64,000 nt of DNA from Trinickia acidisoli (GTDB lineage: Bacteria; Pseudomonadota; Gammaproteobacteria; Burkholderiales; Burkholderiaceae): assembly GCF_017315725.1 (NCBI RefSeq), contig NZ_JAFLRG010000001.1, positions 1,488,001-1,552,000 of the forward strand, read 5' to 3'. This document shows, piece by piece, positions 1 to 8,528 of this stretch. Below the pieces are notes generated by a model. That model was given only the letters and a program-made list of their open reading frames with translations. It did no database searches and was not told the origin of the DNA. Position numbers and translations under genes: made by a program. The stretch's first letter is position 1; each line of letters starts with the position of its first letter.

Positions 1-390
1 ATGCTCGACCGGCGTATTGCCGCGTTGATGAACTGGCCGCTCGAGAACGGCGAGGGACTACAGATCATGCGCTATGGGGTGGGCGGCGAATATCGACCGC
101 ACTTCGATTTTTTCCCGCCGGGGCAGGCCGGTGCCGCACACCATACGGCGCACGGCGGACAACGCATCGCGACGCTGATCGTGTACCTGAACGATGTGCC
201 CGGCGGCGGCACGACGGTGTTTCCTGAGGCCGGAATTGCGCTGACTCCGAAGCGCGGTAACGCCGTCTATTTCCGCTATATGAATGGCACCGGACAGCTC
301 GATGCGCTGAGCCTGCATGCCGGTGCACCCGTCACGGGTGGAGAGAAGTGGATCATGACGAAATGGATGCGGGAGCGGGCTTACGTGTAG
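1..390 (+). CDS. 2-oxoglutarate/Fe(II)-dependent prolyl-4-hydroxylase-like protein, 5'-truncated
   Basis: The last 129 residues of a 2-oxoglutarate/Fe(II) dioxygenase of the prolyl 4-hydroxylase alpha-subunit family, which hydroxylates protein or peptide side chains in the cytosol. The visible part holds the whole double-stranded beta-helix core: iron ligands H34 and D36 in HFDFF, distal H106, and K116 as the likely 2-oxoglutarate-binding lysine ten residues later. The PGGGTTVFPEAG and KRGNAVYF segments are typical. The window happens to open on ATG, but bacterial members are usually about twice as long, so the real start is probably upstream. It ends 20 bases before the convergent phn arm and is not obviously linked to it. 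Substrate unknown. Confidence 0.85.
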   Translation: MLDRRIAALMNWPLENGEGLQIMRYGVGGEYRPHFDFFPPGQAGAAHHTAHGGQRIATLIVYLNDVPGGGTTVFPEAGIALTPKRGNAVYFRYMNGTGQLDALSLHAGAPVTGGEKWIMTKWMRERAYV

Positions 391-410
391 ATGTGATCTC
401 GCCACCGAGT

Positions 411-1067
411 TCAACGGCCGTATTTCTCGACAAACGCCTCCGCGCTCAACGTCCGAAAATCCCCCAGCGCCGCATCGAGCCGCTCCTTGCTCCAATCCCA
501 CCAGGCAATTTCAGAAAGCCGCTCGGCAGTGCGCTCATCCACACGCAGGCGCAGAACCCGCGCAGGCACGCCGACGACGATGGCGAAAGGCGGCACGTCC
601 TTGGTGACGATGGCGCCCGAGCCCACCGCCGCACCATTGCCGATCTTCACGCCAGGCATGACGATCGCGCCGTGGCCGAGCCACACGTCATGGCCGATCT
701 CCACGCGGTCTTGGGCACGCCAGTTGAAGATTTCCTCGTCATCGTCGAGCGAGAATCCGTATGAGCGCGAGCGATAAGTGAAGTGATGGAGCGTCGCACG
801 CCACGTTGGATGATTGGGCGGATTGATGCGAGCGCAGGTGGCGATATTCGCAAACTTGCCGATCTGCGCATGCGCGATCTGGTTGTCGCCCATTGCATAG
901 CTGTAATCGCCGAACGTCGAGTTGGCCATCTGACAGCGCGGACCGAGATAGGTGTAGCGGCCGAAATCGCAATGACGCACGACGGCGCTCGGGTCGATGT
1001 CGGGCTCTTCGGATAGTGCGCGGCCTAGCGTCCAGGGATCGACGCCGCCGAGTTTGTCGATATACAT
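411..1067 (-). CDS. Hexapeptide-repeat acetyltransferase of the phosphonate locus
   Basis: A 218-residue left-handed beta-helix acyltransferase of the xenobiotic/chloramphenicol acetyltransferase type. Hexapeptide repeats run through residues of about 20-160 (IDPSAV, VEIGHDVWLGHGAIVMPGVKIG, GAAVGSGAIVTKDVPPFAIVVGVPARV), with an active-site histidine expected in the NPPNHPTW loop. It is the last gene of the phnF-DUF1045-phnN-phnD-phnC-phnE arm, about 35 bases after phnE. Transferases of this kind recur in phn loci and may acetylate aminoalkylphosphonates, filling the PhnO role with a different fold. Acceptor specificity is inferred from context only. Confidence 0.85.
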   Translation of the reverse strand: MYIDKLGGVDPWTLGRALSEEPDIDPSAVVRHCDFGRYTYLGPRCQMANSTFGDYSYAMGDNQIAHAQIGKFANIATCARINPPNHPTWRATLHHFTYRSRSYGFSLDDDEEIFNWRAQDRVEIGHDVWLGHGAIVMPGVKIGNGAAVGSGAIVTKDVPPFAIVVGVPARVLRLRVDERTAERLSEIAWWDWSKERLDAALGDFRTLSAEAFVEKYGR

Positions 1068-1103
1068 GAAAGTTCTCGTTGATGCGCAGCAGAGCAGTTC
1101 GAA

Positions 1104-1913
1104 TCACGCTACGAGGCTGCGCAGATAGGCTGAGGCACGTTCGGCGCACGCGACGAGCACGAAGGTCACGATCATGAGGAACGCGACCGTCTGATATTGG
1201 AACAAATTCATCGCGGTGAGCAAGACGAATCCAATGCCTCCTGCGCCCACGAAGCCAAGTACGAGCGAGGAACGCAGGTTTTCGTCGAAGCGGTACAGGG
1301 CAATGCCGAGCAGCGAGGGCATGACGCCAGGCACCACCGCATGGGTGAACACTTGCAGGCGGCCGGCCCCCGTCAGCGTCAACGCCTCGACAGGCCCCAT
1401 GTCCATGTCTTCGATCACTTCGGCAAAGAGCCTGCCGAGCATGCCGACCGAATGCACGGCGAGCGCCAACGCGCCGGGAAAGGGCCCGAGCCCCACCGCC
1501 GTCACGAAGAGCAGTGCCCACACGAGATCGGGGACCGAGCGCGTGATGCCGATGACGGCGCGTGCCGCGTAGTAGAACGGCTTGCCGGGCGTCACGTTTC
1601 GTGCGGCAAGGATCGAGAGCGGGAAGGCGAGCAACACGCCGAATACCGTTCCGAAAATCGCCAGATCGATCGTCTCCAACACAGGTATCAACGTCGGCTT
1701 GAACTGGTCGAACGCGGGCGGCATGGCGCGCGAGATGATGTCGGCCATCCCGTGCGCACCCGTCACCAGATCCTGCGGTCGTGCCTGCACGACAATCCAC
1801 GCCTGCACGAAAAGCGCCACGGCAACGAGCGTCACGGCCACGGTGACGGCGTTGCGGACCATCGAGGGCGCGCCTCGCACGTGCGTTTTGTAAGCGGAAA
1901 CCGTAATCATCAT
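1104..1913 (-). CDS. phnE: Phosphonate ABC transporter permease PhnE
   Basis: Inner-membrane permease of the PhnCDE phosphonate importer, 269 residues. It has an N-terminal membrane segment (residues of about 18-38) and several more hydrophobic helices, plus the EAA-type cytoplasmic loop (GRLFAEVIEDMDMGPVEAL) that docks on the ATPase. The start overlaps the phnC stop by four bases, so translation is probably coupled. Order in the operon is phnD-phnC-phnE. Confidence 0.93.
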   Translation of the reverse strand: MMITVSAYKTHVRGAPSMVRNAVTVAVTLVAVALFVQAWIVVQARPQDLVTGAHGMADIISRAMPPAFDQFKPTLIPVLETIDLAIFGTVFGVLLAFPLSILAARNVTPGKPFYYAARAVIGITRSVPDLVWALLFVTAVGLGPFPGALALAVHSVGMLGRLFAEVIEDMDMGPVEALTLTGAGRLQVFTHAVVPGVMPSLLGIALYRFDENLRSSLVLGFVGAGGIGFVLLTAMNLFQYQTVAFLMIVTFVLVACAERASAYLRSLVA

Positions 1914-2764
1914 GCGTCCGCTACGTAGAGGTCGGCGATTGCGCGACTAGAAACGGTCGAAGCGGCACGGTCGAAAATCGTTCGGCCGCGGCGCAGGCCG
2001 AGCAGGCGATCCGCGTAGCGCATGGCCAGGTCGGGCTGATGCAGCACGCAGACGACTGCGAGACCGTCGTCGCTCGCTAGGCGGCGCAAGAGTCGCATGA
2101 CTTCGTCGGCTGCTTCGGGATCGAGACTCGCGACCGGTTCGTCGGCAAGCAGTACCTGCGGGACTTGCGCGAGCGCGCGTGCGACGGCGACGCGCTGAGC
2201 CTGGCCGCCGGAGAGCGTCCCCGCGCGTTGTCCCGCAAGGTCCGCCAGGCCAACCTCGGTGAGGTAGTCGAGCGCCGGCTCGACCTCCTTGCGAGGCACG
2301 CGCCCAAGCGCGGTAGCGAGTGTGCGGTGGCGGCCCAGCGAACCGCAGCATACGTTTGCAAGCACGCTGCGACGGCGCACGAGATTGGCATGTTGCGAGA
2401 TCAGTGCGAGTGGCAGCCGCGCTTCGCGCAGCGCTTTGCCGGAGAGCGAAGCCAGGTCGCGGCCGGCCACCTCGACCGTGCCGCTGGTCGGGCGGTTCAA
2501 TCCGACTACGCACTTCATGAACGTCGATTTCCCGCTGCCGTTGCTGCCGAGCACTACGACCATTTCGCCGGCCTCGACGGAAAGGTTCATGTCTTGCAGC
2601 GCCACGTGGCCGTTGGGATATCGCATCGTCAGGTCACGCACGGCGAGCTTCGCGCCCGACGCGAGCGCGGCGCCGCGCGCCGCCTCCCGCGCGCCGGCGT
2701 GATCCCATCTCGTGCTTCCCGTCTCGAACGCCGCGGCGCCCGTCGTTCCGAAGATCGTGTTCAC
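1910..2764 (-). CDS. phnC: Phosphonate ABC transporter ATP-binding protein PhnC
   Basis: ATPase of the phosphonate importer, 284 residues. Walker A is GSNGSGKST at residues 73-81, followed by the signature LSGGQAQRVAVARAL and a Walker B reading VLLADEP. Compared with usual PhnC (about 260 residues) it carries roughly 38 extra N-terminal residues before the ABC domain begins (KLAVRDLTMRYPNG). The start used is GTG at 2764, overlapping the phnD stop in a GTGA arrangement. A later start is possible, but the overlap with phnD supports this one. Confidence 0.92.
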   Translation of the reverse strand: MNTIFGTTGAAAFETGSTRWDHAGAREAARGAALASGAKLAVRDLTMRYPNGHVALQDMNLSVEAGEMVVVLGSNGSGKSTFMKCVVGLNRPTSGTVEVAGRDLASLSGKALREARLPLALISQHANLVRRRSVLANVCCGSLGRHRTLATALGRVPRKEVEPALDYLTEVGLADLAGQRAGTLSGGQAQRVAVARALAQVPQVLLADEPVASLDPEAADEVMRLLRRLASDDGLAVVCVLHQPDLAMRYADRLLGLRRGRTIFDRAASTVSSRAIADLYVADA

Positions 2765-3675
2765 AGTTTGGCCAGGTCGACGTGCAGGGTCGTGATCAGA
2801 TCGCGAATCTGATCATAGGCGGCATCGGTTTGCGGCACGGTTTTCAGTGCCGGATTTTCGTTCGCGGCGAGGAATTTCTGATCGGCTTCGGGCAGTGCAT
2901 GCAAGTCGAGCGAGCTCAGGACCTTCGTGAGCCGGTCCTTGAAGTCGGCGGGCAAATCGCCGCGTACCGCAAGCGGGTCGAGCGGAATCGGCTGCGATTG
3001 CCAGAGCGTGACGTACGCGCTCGCATCGAATTCGTTGTGCAGCTTCGCGCTCGCGATTTCCTCGCTGTTGAGCTCGCCCGCCTGCACCTTGTGGTTACGC
3101 AACGCTTCGAACGAGGCCGTATGGCTGCCCGCGTACAGTGCCTTCACGCCGTGGTCCGGATCGATGCCGTTCTTGCTCAGGCCATAGGCGGGAAACAGGT
3201 GGCCGGACGTCGAGCTCGGATCGGAATAGGCGAACGATTGACCTTTGATGTCCGCGATCGTCTTCACGCCCGATCCCGGCCACGTCACGATGGAGGCTGT
3301 GTAAGTCGCCGGGGTGCCGTTCTCGCCGGCGAACGTCGCGACGGCTTGCGCGTGAGCGACTTGATGGGCGAGCACGTAGCCGAGCGGGCCGAATTCGCCG
3401 ATTTCGAGCTTGTCGTTGCGCATCGCTTCGATCTCTGCGTTGTAGCTCGTGGCGACGTAAAGCTCGACCTTGCAGCCGAGTTTCTTGCCGATCAGGTCGC
3501 TGAGATCCTTATAGACCGGCAGCAGCCGTTGCGCCGATTCGTACGGCTCGACGCCGAAACGGACGACGCCGTCGTTCGGGCAGGTTCCTTCGGCATGGGC
3601 CGCACCGGCGGTGAAGCCGGCGACGAGGGAGACGGCGGCGGTGGCAGCAGCGGCGAAAATCCTGGATATCTTCAT
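2761..3675 (-). CDS. phnD: Phosphonate ABC transporter periplasmic binding protein PhnD
   Basis: Periplasmic phosphonate-binding protein, 304 residues, with a Sec signal peptide (MKISRIFAAAATAAVSLVAG, cleavage near AHA-EG, residue 28). The mature part has PhnD-family features: RFGVEPYES near the N-terminus, EIGEFGPLGY, and SSTSGHLFPAY. These segments build the phosphonate pocket in the family. It is separated from phnN by about 220 bases holding a 13-bp inverted repeat, so it may have its own promoter as well as read-through from phnF. Confidence 0.93.
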   Translation of the reverse strand: MKISRIFAAAATAAVSLVAGFTAGAAHAEGTCPNDGVVRFGVEPYESAQRLLPVYKDLSDLIGKKLGCKVELYVATSYNAEIEAMRNDKLEIGEFGPLGYVLAHQVAHAQAVATFAGENGTPATYTASIVTWPGSGVKTIADIKGQSFAYSDPSSTSGHLFPAYGLSKNGIDPDHGVKALYAGSHTASFEALRNHKVQAGELNSEEIASAKLHNEFDASAYVTLWQSQPIPLDPLAVRGDLPADFKDRLTKVLSSLDLHALPEADQKFLAANENPALKTVPQTDAAYDQIRDLITTLHVDLAKL

Positions 3676-3825
3676 ATCTTTCCCTTCCCGTGGTTCCGTG
3701 GTTGTGCATCGATGAATGCGACCATGCTCGAATGCGCCGAGCCGTGTTTCAGCGCATTGTGGGATGCGTAGATGATGAATTTGTGAACGCGACGCGATGA
3801 GTCGACAGATTCGATCGATTGCAAG

Positions 3826-3861
3826 ATATCCGGACGTCTAGATGTCTTGACGTCCGGATAT
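3826..3861. promoter_or_regulatory. 13-bp perfect inverted repeat upstream of phnD
   Basis: Arms 3826-3838 and 3849-3861 are perfectly complementary with a 10-base spacer. The inner part reads ACGTCTAGATGT, one base away from the HutC-class core GTCTAGAC found in the phnF/phnG gap. No T-run follows on the minus strand, so a regulatory site (second PhnF operator) or an mRNA stem-loop is more likely than a rho-independent terminator. Confidence 0.55.
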
Positions 3862-3895
3862 ATAAAAGGAGGAAAAGGTCGGAAAGCGCCTGGTT

Positions 3896-4441
3896 TCAGG
3901 CGGTCGTCAGAACTTCGAGAAGCGCTTGTCCGGCTTCGTCGATCGCTCCCGAATTGTCGATCTTCGTGAGCGCGACATGCGGCGGAAGGGCGAACGGCAC
4001 CCGACGCGCGAGGCGCGCGCGCACGTCGTCGATCGATTCTCGCCCGCGCGCGGTGAGCCGCGCAGCGAGAACGTCGGGGCGTGCGTCGATATGCACGGCC
4101 GTGAGTGTGGGATAGCGTGCGGCGGCTTCTCCGGCGTTTTCGCGTGACCCGCTGACGACGACGGTAACGCCGCGATCCATCCACGTCTCGATCTCGATGC
4201 CGATCCCGTAGCGCAGCCCGTGGCTCGACCATTGAAGCGCGAACAGGCCGAGATCCGCGCGGGCACCGAATTCCTCGTGGCTCAGATGCACGTGATTCTC
4301 ACCGCCGGCGCCGGCCGGGCGTGTGATGTAGCGATGCGCGAAAACTACGCGTGAACCGCTCAGGCGAGCGCGCGCGAATTCGAGCAGCGTGTCCTTGCCG
4401 GCGCCGGACGGGCCCATGACATAGACGATGCGCCCAGTCAT
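3896..4441 (-). CDS. phnN: Ribose 1,5-bisphosphate phosphokinase PhnN
   Basis: A 181-residue P-loop kinase that phosphorylates ribose 1,5-bisphosphate to PRPP, the last step of the C-P lyase route. Walker A is GPSGAGKD at residues 10-17, and the overall look is guanylate-kinase-like (AHRYITRPAGAGGENHVHLS). I chose ATG 4441 because the conserved sequence begins there and it overlaps the upstream gene in an ATGA (4438-4441). The longer open frame to 4561 only runs back over that gene. Confidence 0.92.
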   Translation of the reverse strand: MTGRIVYVMGPSGAGKDTLLEFARARLSGSRVVFAHRYITRPAGAGGENHVHLSHEEFGARADLGLFALQWSSHGLRYGIGIEIETWMDRGVTVVVSGSRENAGEAAARYPTLTAVHIDARPDVLAARLTARGRESIDDVRARLARRVPFALPPHVALTKIDNSGAIDEAGQALLEVLTTA

Positions 4442-5181
4442 CGCGCGTCTCCGAACGGTAGACGCTTGGCGAGCGTGAACGGCTCGCCAGGGCTCGGTTC
4501 GACGAAGAGCGCGGCGCCGTCGACCGGCAGCGGGCCGAGTTCGGGCAAGCGCATATGCCACCAGTCGATCAGTACCTGCCGCTCCAGTGCTTCGATCGAA
4601 TCGCTGAGCGTCATGTGGAAGCGGAATTCTTCTAGCACATAGGGATAACCCCAGTGGCCGAGCAATTCGCGCTGGCGTTCGGTGAGATCGGTTGCGAGCC
4701 TGCGGCGCAGCTCCTCTTCACTCGGCATGGCGCGCAAACGAGCGAATTCGTGCAGCGCATCCGCCGCGAGCGCGCGCATCGCCTCCGCTCCCGCCGTCGT
4801 TGCGGGCTGGATTGCGACGAAACGTCCGAGTGCGACGGCTTCGACCGCCAATTCGAACGGACGCTGTCGGCGTGCCCATGCGAGCGCGTGGCCGACGATC
4901 TCGTCGAACGAAGTATTCGTCGCGCGGCGCGCCGGTGCGACCAGCGTTCCGTGCCAACCATAGCGCTGCGGCGAGCGCGAGAGGCGCGCCACGTCGAGCG
5001 AACGCTCGGCGAGTGCGGGGACGACGGGCGGTGCGAACGCGATGCCTGATTCGGGATCGCGCGCGAGCCAACGGCATCCCGCGCTCCACCATGGTGAAGC
5101 GGTGGAGGGGGCGTAATAGATCGCAAATCGGCTTTCGGCATTCCACCGACATGCTTCGTTGTCCTGATCGTTTGGCTTCAT
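4438..5181 (-). CDS. DUF1045 phosphonate-metabolism protein, 2H phosphoesterase-like
   Basis: A 247-residue protein of the DUF1045 family found with C-P lyase genes. Two H-x-T motifs (H77-G-T79 and H189-M-T191) sit about 110 residues apart, the hallmark of the 2H phosphoesterase fold, whose members act on cyclic phosphates. The C-P lyase reaction releases 5-phosphoribosyl 1,2-cyclic phosphate, and no phnP is visible in this locus, so this protein is a good candidate to open the ring. That role is inferred from fold and context. It overlaps phnN (ATGA at 4438) and phnF (ATGA at 5178). Confidence 0.88.
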   Translation of the reverse strand: MKPNDQDNEACRWNAESRFAIYYAPSTASPWWSAGCRWLARDPESGIAFAPPVVPALAERSLDVARLSRSPQRYGWHGTLVAPARRATNTSFDEIVGHALAWARRQRPFELAVEAVALGRFVAIQPATTAGAEAMRALAADALHEFARLRAMPSEEELRRRLATDLTERQRELLGHWGYPYVLEEFRFHMTLSDSIEALERQVLIDWWHMRLPELGPLPVDGAALFVEPSPGEPFTLAKRLPFGDAR

Positions 5182-5969
5182 GCGTCTTGTTCGACGTAGA
5201 GCTGCACTCTATCGGCAGCGAAGTAGGTAACGCCGTACTTGATGGGCACGCCGTCGCTATCGACGTCGACATTCTCTACCCACAGCACGGGTTGTTGACG
5301 GTTGATATTGAGGCGGCGCGCGCTCTCCGCGTCGGGCAGCATGCTGCCGATGCGGTTCCAGCGCCGTGAGTAGTCGGCCACCCCATATTCGGCGAGCGCC
5401 GCCGAGAAGCCCCCGTCCGATCGCTCGATCGCTTCCGGCAGGCCCGCGAAGCGGGCCGCCGGATACCAGGCGAGCGCGTACGTGAGCGGCACGTCGTCGG
5501 CCGCGTGCAGCGATTCGATGCGATAGACGAGCGTGCCGGCGCGCAGGCCCAACGCCTTGGCGACTTTCGGTTCGGCTTTCACCGACGCTGCCGACAACAC
5601 CGTTCCTTGCGCCGAGTGGCCTTGCTCGCGCAAGTTCTCCGTAAACCGCGTGCGGCGCCCGATCGTATAGTCGATCGCGCCGGGTTGAACGAACGTGCCT
5701 CGACCTTGCTCGACGCTGACCAATCCCTGGGCAGCGAGCCCGAGCATGGCTCGGCGCACCGTATGACGGTTCACGCCGAAGCGCTTCGCCAATTCGCCTT
5801 CGCTCGGCAAGCGGCCGCTCTCGCCGAAGCCGCTCGCCGCGATCTCGGCGGCCAGCACCTGTTCGATCTGACGCCATACCGCTATGCCCGCACCCCGTTC
5901 GACCGCGTTCGCGGAAGCGAGCGACACACCGACCTGCCTGGCCGCGCCGTCATTGCTACGTTTCATCAT
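5178..5969 (-). CDS. phnF: GntR/HutC-family phosphonate regulator PhnF
   Basis: A 263-residue repressor with an N-terminal winged-helix GntR domain (LPSEGELAKRFGVNRHTVRRA, roughly residues 55-75) and a C-terminal UTRA ligand-binding domain, the HutC/PhnF subfamily. It heads the minus-strand phn arm and faces phnG. A 12-bp palindrome with the HutC core lies in the shared intergenic region, arguing for control of both arms. The open frame extends to a TTG at 6002; I prefer the tandem ATG at 5969/5966. Confidence 0.88.
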   Translation of the reverse strand: MMKRSNDGAARQVGVSLASANAVERGAGIAVWRQIEQVLAAEIAASGFGESGRLPSEGELAKRFGVNRHTVRRAMLGLAAQGLVSVEQGRGTFVQPGAIDYTIGRRTRFTENLREQGHSAQGTVLSAASVKAEPKVAKALGLRAGTLVYRIESLHAADDVPLTYALAWYPAARFAGLPEAIERSDGGFSAALAEYGVADYSRRWNRIGSMLPDAESARRLNINRQQPVLWVENVDVDSDGVPIKYGVTYFAADRVQLYVEQDA

Positions 5970-6124
5970 CGTGTCATTCCGATCGGTTTGAATCTCTCTC
6001 AATCAGCGAGCATTGTATGGGGCAGCGATGATTCGTTTGTGAAACGCGAAGTCGAGCGTTGCTAAATGTCGAACGCCGCACCAGGGATGCAACGATATGC
6101 TAGCATGCGACGAGTTAAGTCTAT

Positions 6125-6136
6125 TCGTCTAGACGA
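6125..6136. promoter_or_regulatory. Putative PhnF operator (12-bp perfect palindrome)
   Basis: TCGTCTAGACGA is a perfect palindrome whose centre GTCTAGAC matches the GT-N-TA-N-AC core recognised by HutC-class GntR regulators. It lies between divergent phnF and phnG, about 112 bases before the phnG start, where a repressor could cover both promoters. Binding by PhnF is an inference. Confidence 0.65.
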
Positions 6137-6247
6137 CTAGATAAGAAAGCGAACGATGCCGAAGCGAAGTGATGCGTGGATTCGACCCGCGTACGGTTCG
6201 CCACTCGTGCAACACACGCATTGATGACTCATCGAGGAAACGGTCAA

Positions 6248-6736
6248 ATGAAGGGTACATCTTCCGACATGACGCTCGAACGACAGTGCTGGCTCGCGCA
6301 GCTTGCAGGGGCGCCACGCGCGACGCTAGAGTCGGCGCTCGAAGCCATTTGTGAAGACGCACCGCTGCCGGCGTTCGATTGGCTGCGCGCGCCGCAGACG
6401 GGTCTTGCCATGGTGCGAGGTCGCATCGGCGGCACGGGCGACCCTTTTAACCTCGGCGAAGCCACGGTGACGCGGGCCGTGCTGCGGCTGAAGGGCGATA
6501 GTAAGAGCGACGGCGCGGGCGCAGTCGGCATCGCATATCAATTGGGTCGCGACAAGCGGCGCGCCGAGCTCGCGGCACTTGCCGATGCGATGCTCCAATC
6601 GGCGCGTTGGCGCAAGGCGGTCACCGAGCGGTTGCTCGATCCGCTTGCGCGGACACGCAACGCAGCGCGCCACGAACGCGCGGAACAGACGGCATCGACG
6701 CGAGTCGATTTCTATACGATGGTCCGAGGCGAATGA
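6248..6736 (+). CDS. phnG: C-P lyase core complex subunit PhnG
   Basis: A 162-residue subunit of the PhnGHIJ core complex; with PhnI and PhnH it couples ATP to methylphosphonate by displacing adenine. Family sequence begins at RQCWLAQLAGAPRATLE, followed by GDPFNLGEATVTRAVLRL, a conserved PhnG stretch. GAGGAAA at 6234-6240 places the start at ATG 6248 rather than the longer open frame from 6176. First gene of the phnGHIJKLM operon; its stop overlaps the phnH start. Confidence 0.92.
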   Translation: MKGTSSDMTLERQCWLAQLAGAPRATLESALEAICEDAPLPAFDWLRAPQTGLAMVRGRIGGTGDPFNLGEATVTRAVLRLKGDSKSDGAGAVGIAYQLGRDKRRAELAALADAMLQSARWRKAVTERLLDPLARTRNAARHERAEQTASTRVDFYTMVRGE

Positions 6737-7347
6737 TGACTGAACGATTTTCCGCGCTCGATACGCTGGTACGCGGCTTTGCAGATCCCGTCCACGACGC
6801 GCAGCGGTGCTTTCGCGTGCTGCTCGACGCGCTTGCCCGGCCGGGCACGGTACGCTCGATCGACGTCGAGATCGACGTCGACGCGCAACGCCAGTGGCCG
6901 GCCGCGGCGTTCGCCGCGATGTTGACGCTCGTCGATTTCTCGACGCCGGTTTGGCTGCAGCGGCACGATGAAGCGCTCGCCCAAGCCATCCGCTTCCATA
7001 CGGGCGCGCCGCTTGCCGATGCGCCCGAAGCGGCGGCGTTTGCTTACATTGCCGATGCCGCCACGATGCCGACTCCTGGCACGTTCTCGCTGGGCACGCC
7101 CGAAGCACCGCAAGGATCGGCCACGCTGCTGATTCGCGTCGATGCGCTCGAAGGCGGCCGGCCGCTCACGCTGACAGGGCCTGGTATTCGGTCCAGCATG
7201 CCTGCCGCGCCGGTGGGCATGGCCGATGCGTTTTGGCACGCGCGCGCATCGCTCGCGACGCAAGCGCCTTGCGGCATCGATTGTTATCTCGTCTGCGAGC
7301 GGTCTGTGATCGGCATCCCGCGCACGACTCGAGTGGAGCTCAACTAA
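6733..7347 (+). CDS. phnH: C-P lyase core complex subunit PhnH
   Basis: A 204-residue PhnH, close to the usual size of about 195. Recognisable segments are FRVLLDALARPGTV near the N-terminus and GPGI near residue 153. PhnH is an essential partner of PhnGIJ with a PLP-transferase-like fold but no catalytic lysine. Starts at ATG 6733 inside the phnG stop (ATGATGA), with a second ATG at 6736. Its TAA shares one base with the phnI start. Confidence 0.92.
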   Translation: MMTERFSALDTLVRGFADPVHDAQRCFRVLLDALARPGTVRSIDVEIDVDAQRQWPAAAFAAMLTLVDFSTPVWLQRHDEALAQAIRFHTGAPLADAPEAAAFAYIADAATMPTPGTFSLGTPEAPQGSATLLIRVDALEGGRPLTLTGPGIRSSMPAAPVGMADAFWHARASLATQAPCGIDCYLVCERSVIGIPRTTRVELN

Positions 7348-8528
7348 TGTACGTCGCTGTCAAAGGAGGCGAGCGCGCCATCGAGGCGTCGTGGCGCTTG
7401 CTCGAAGAAGCCCGGCGCGGCGATCGCACCGAACCCGAACTGACGATCGCGCAGATCCGTCAGCAACTGCGCCTTGCCGTCGCGCGCGTGATGACCGAAG
7501 GCTCCGTCTATGACGAAGAGCTTGCGGCGCTTGCGATCAAACAGGCGGCCGGCGATCTCGTCGAAGCGATTTTTCTGTTGCGAGCCTACCGGACAACGTT
7601 GCCGCGCTTCGGCTATACGGTGCCGATCGACACCGAGCGAATGGAGGTGCAACGCCGCATTTCCGCCACGTTCAAGGATGTCCCTGGCGGGCAACTGCTC
7701 GGCCCCACCTACGATTACACACAGCGGCTGCTGGATTTTTCGCTGCTTGCCGAGGGGCGGTCGGAGCCGGCGAATGCGAACACGGCACGCGTGCAAACCG
7801 AGCCCGATCAGTTCAATCACGAGGAAGCCGCCGCCGCCGCGGAAGCGGCCCCGATGCCGCGCGTCGTCGCGTTGCTCGATGCGGAAGGCTTGATCGAACA
7901 GGAACGGCCGCTGCAGGATGCCGCCGAGCCGGTGGACCTTGCGCTCGAGCCGCTGCTCATGCCGGCCGAGCGCGCCGTGCGCTTGCAGAACCTCGCGCGC
8001 GGGGACGAAGGCTTTTTGCTCGCGATGGGCTACTCGACGCAGCGGGGGTATGCACGCAATCACCCATTTGCGGGCGAAATCCGTTTCGGCAAGGTGGCCG
8101 TCGAGATGGAGATTCCCGAGCTCGGGTTCGCGGTCGAGCTCGGCGAGATCGATGTCACCGAATGCCAAATGATCAATCAGTTCTCGGGCAGCAAGAAGGC
8201 GCCGCCGAGCTTCACGCAGGGATACGGCCTGGCGTTCGGTCATTTAGAACGAAAAGCGATGGCCATGTCGCTCGTCGATCGTGCGCTGCGCGCCGAAGAG
8301 CTCGGCGAAACAGTGACGGCTCCGGCCCAAGACCCCGAGTTCGTGCTGTACCACAGCGACAACGTCGAAGCGTCGGGATTCGTTCAGCATCTGAAGTTGC
8401 CTCACTACGTGGATTTCCAATCCGAACTCGAATTGGTTCGTCGTCTGCGCGCGGGTCACCCGGCGCTACATGCGGGCGGTGCGGACGATACGGACAATAC
8501 GGACAACGAAGAGGAGGAGGCTGCATGA
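7347..8528 (+). CDS. phnI: C-P lyase core complex subunit PhnI (ribosyltransferase-like)
   Basis: A 393-residue PhnI, which with PhnG/H/L converts ATP and a phosphonate to ribose-1-phosphonate 5-triphosphate and adenine. The start MYVAVKGGERAIEAS is the typical PhnI N-terminus. A C-terminal acidic tail (GGADDTDNTDNEEEE) accounts for some of the extra length over the E. coli protein (about 354). Translationally coupled to phnH (TAATG) and phnJ (ATGA). Confidence 0.93.
   Translation: MYVAVKGGERAIEASWRLLEEARRGDRTEPELTIAQIRQQLRLAVARVMTEGSVYDEELAALAIKQAAGDLVEAIFLLRAYRTTLPRFGYTVPIDTERMEVQRRISATFKDVPGGQLLGPTYDYTQRLLDFSLLAEGRSEPANANTARVQTEPDQFNHEEAAAAAEAAPMPRVVALLDAEGLIEQERPLQDAAEPVDLALEPLLMPAERAVRLQNLARGDEGFLLAMGYSTQRGYARNHPFAGEIRFGKVAVEMEIPELGFAVELGEIDVTECQMINQFSGSKKAPPSFTQGYGLAFGHLERKAMAMSLVDRALRAEELGETVTAPAQDPEFVLYHSDNVEASGFVQHLKLPHYVDFQSELELVRRLRAGHPALHAGGADDTDNTDNEEEEAA

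Noticed and set aside
2782..3771. 329-codon open frame antisense to phnD
   Set aside because: Composition mirrors the GC-rich third positions of phnD, there is no family resemblance or ribosome site, and the opposite strand codes for a clear PhnD.
3826..3861. Inverted repeat as rho-independent terminator of phnN
   Set aside because: No T-run follows the stem on the minus strand, and the centre matches a HutC-class operator core.
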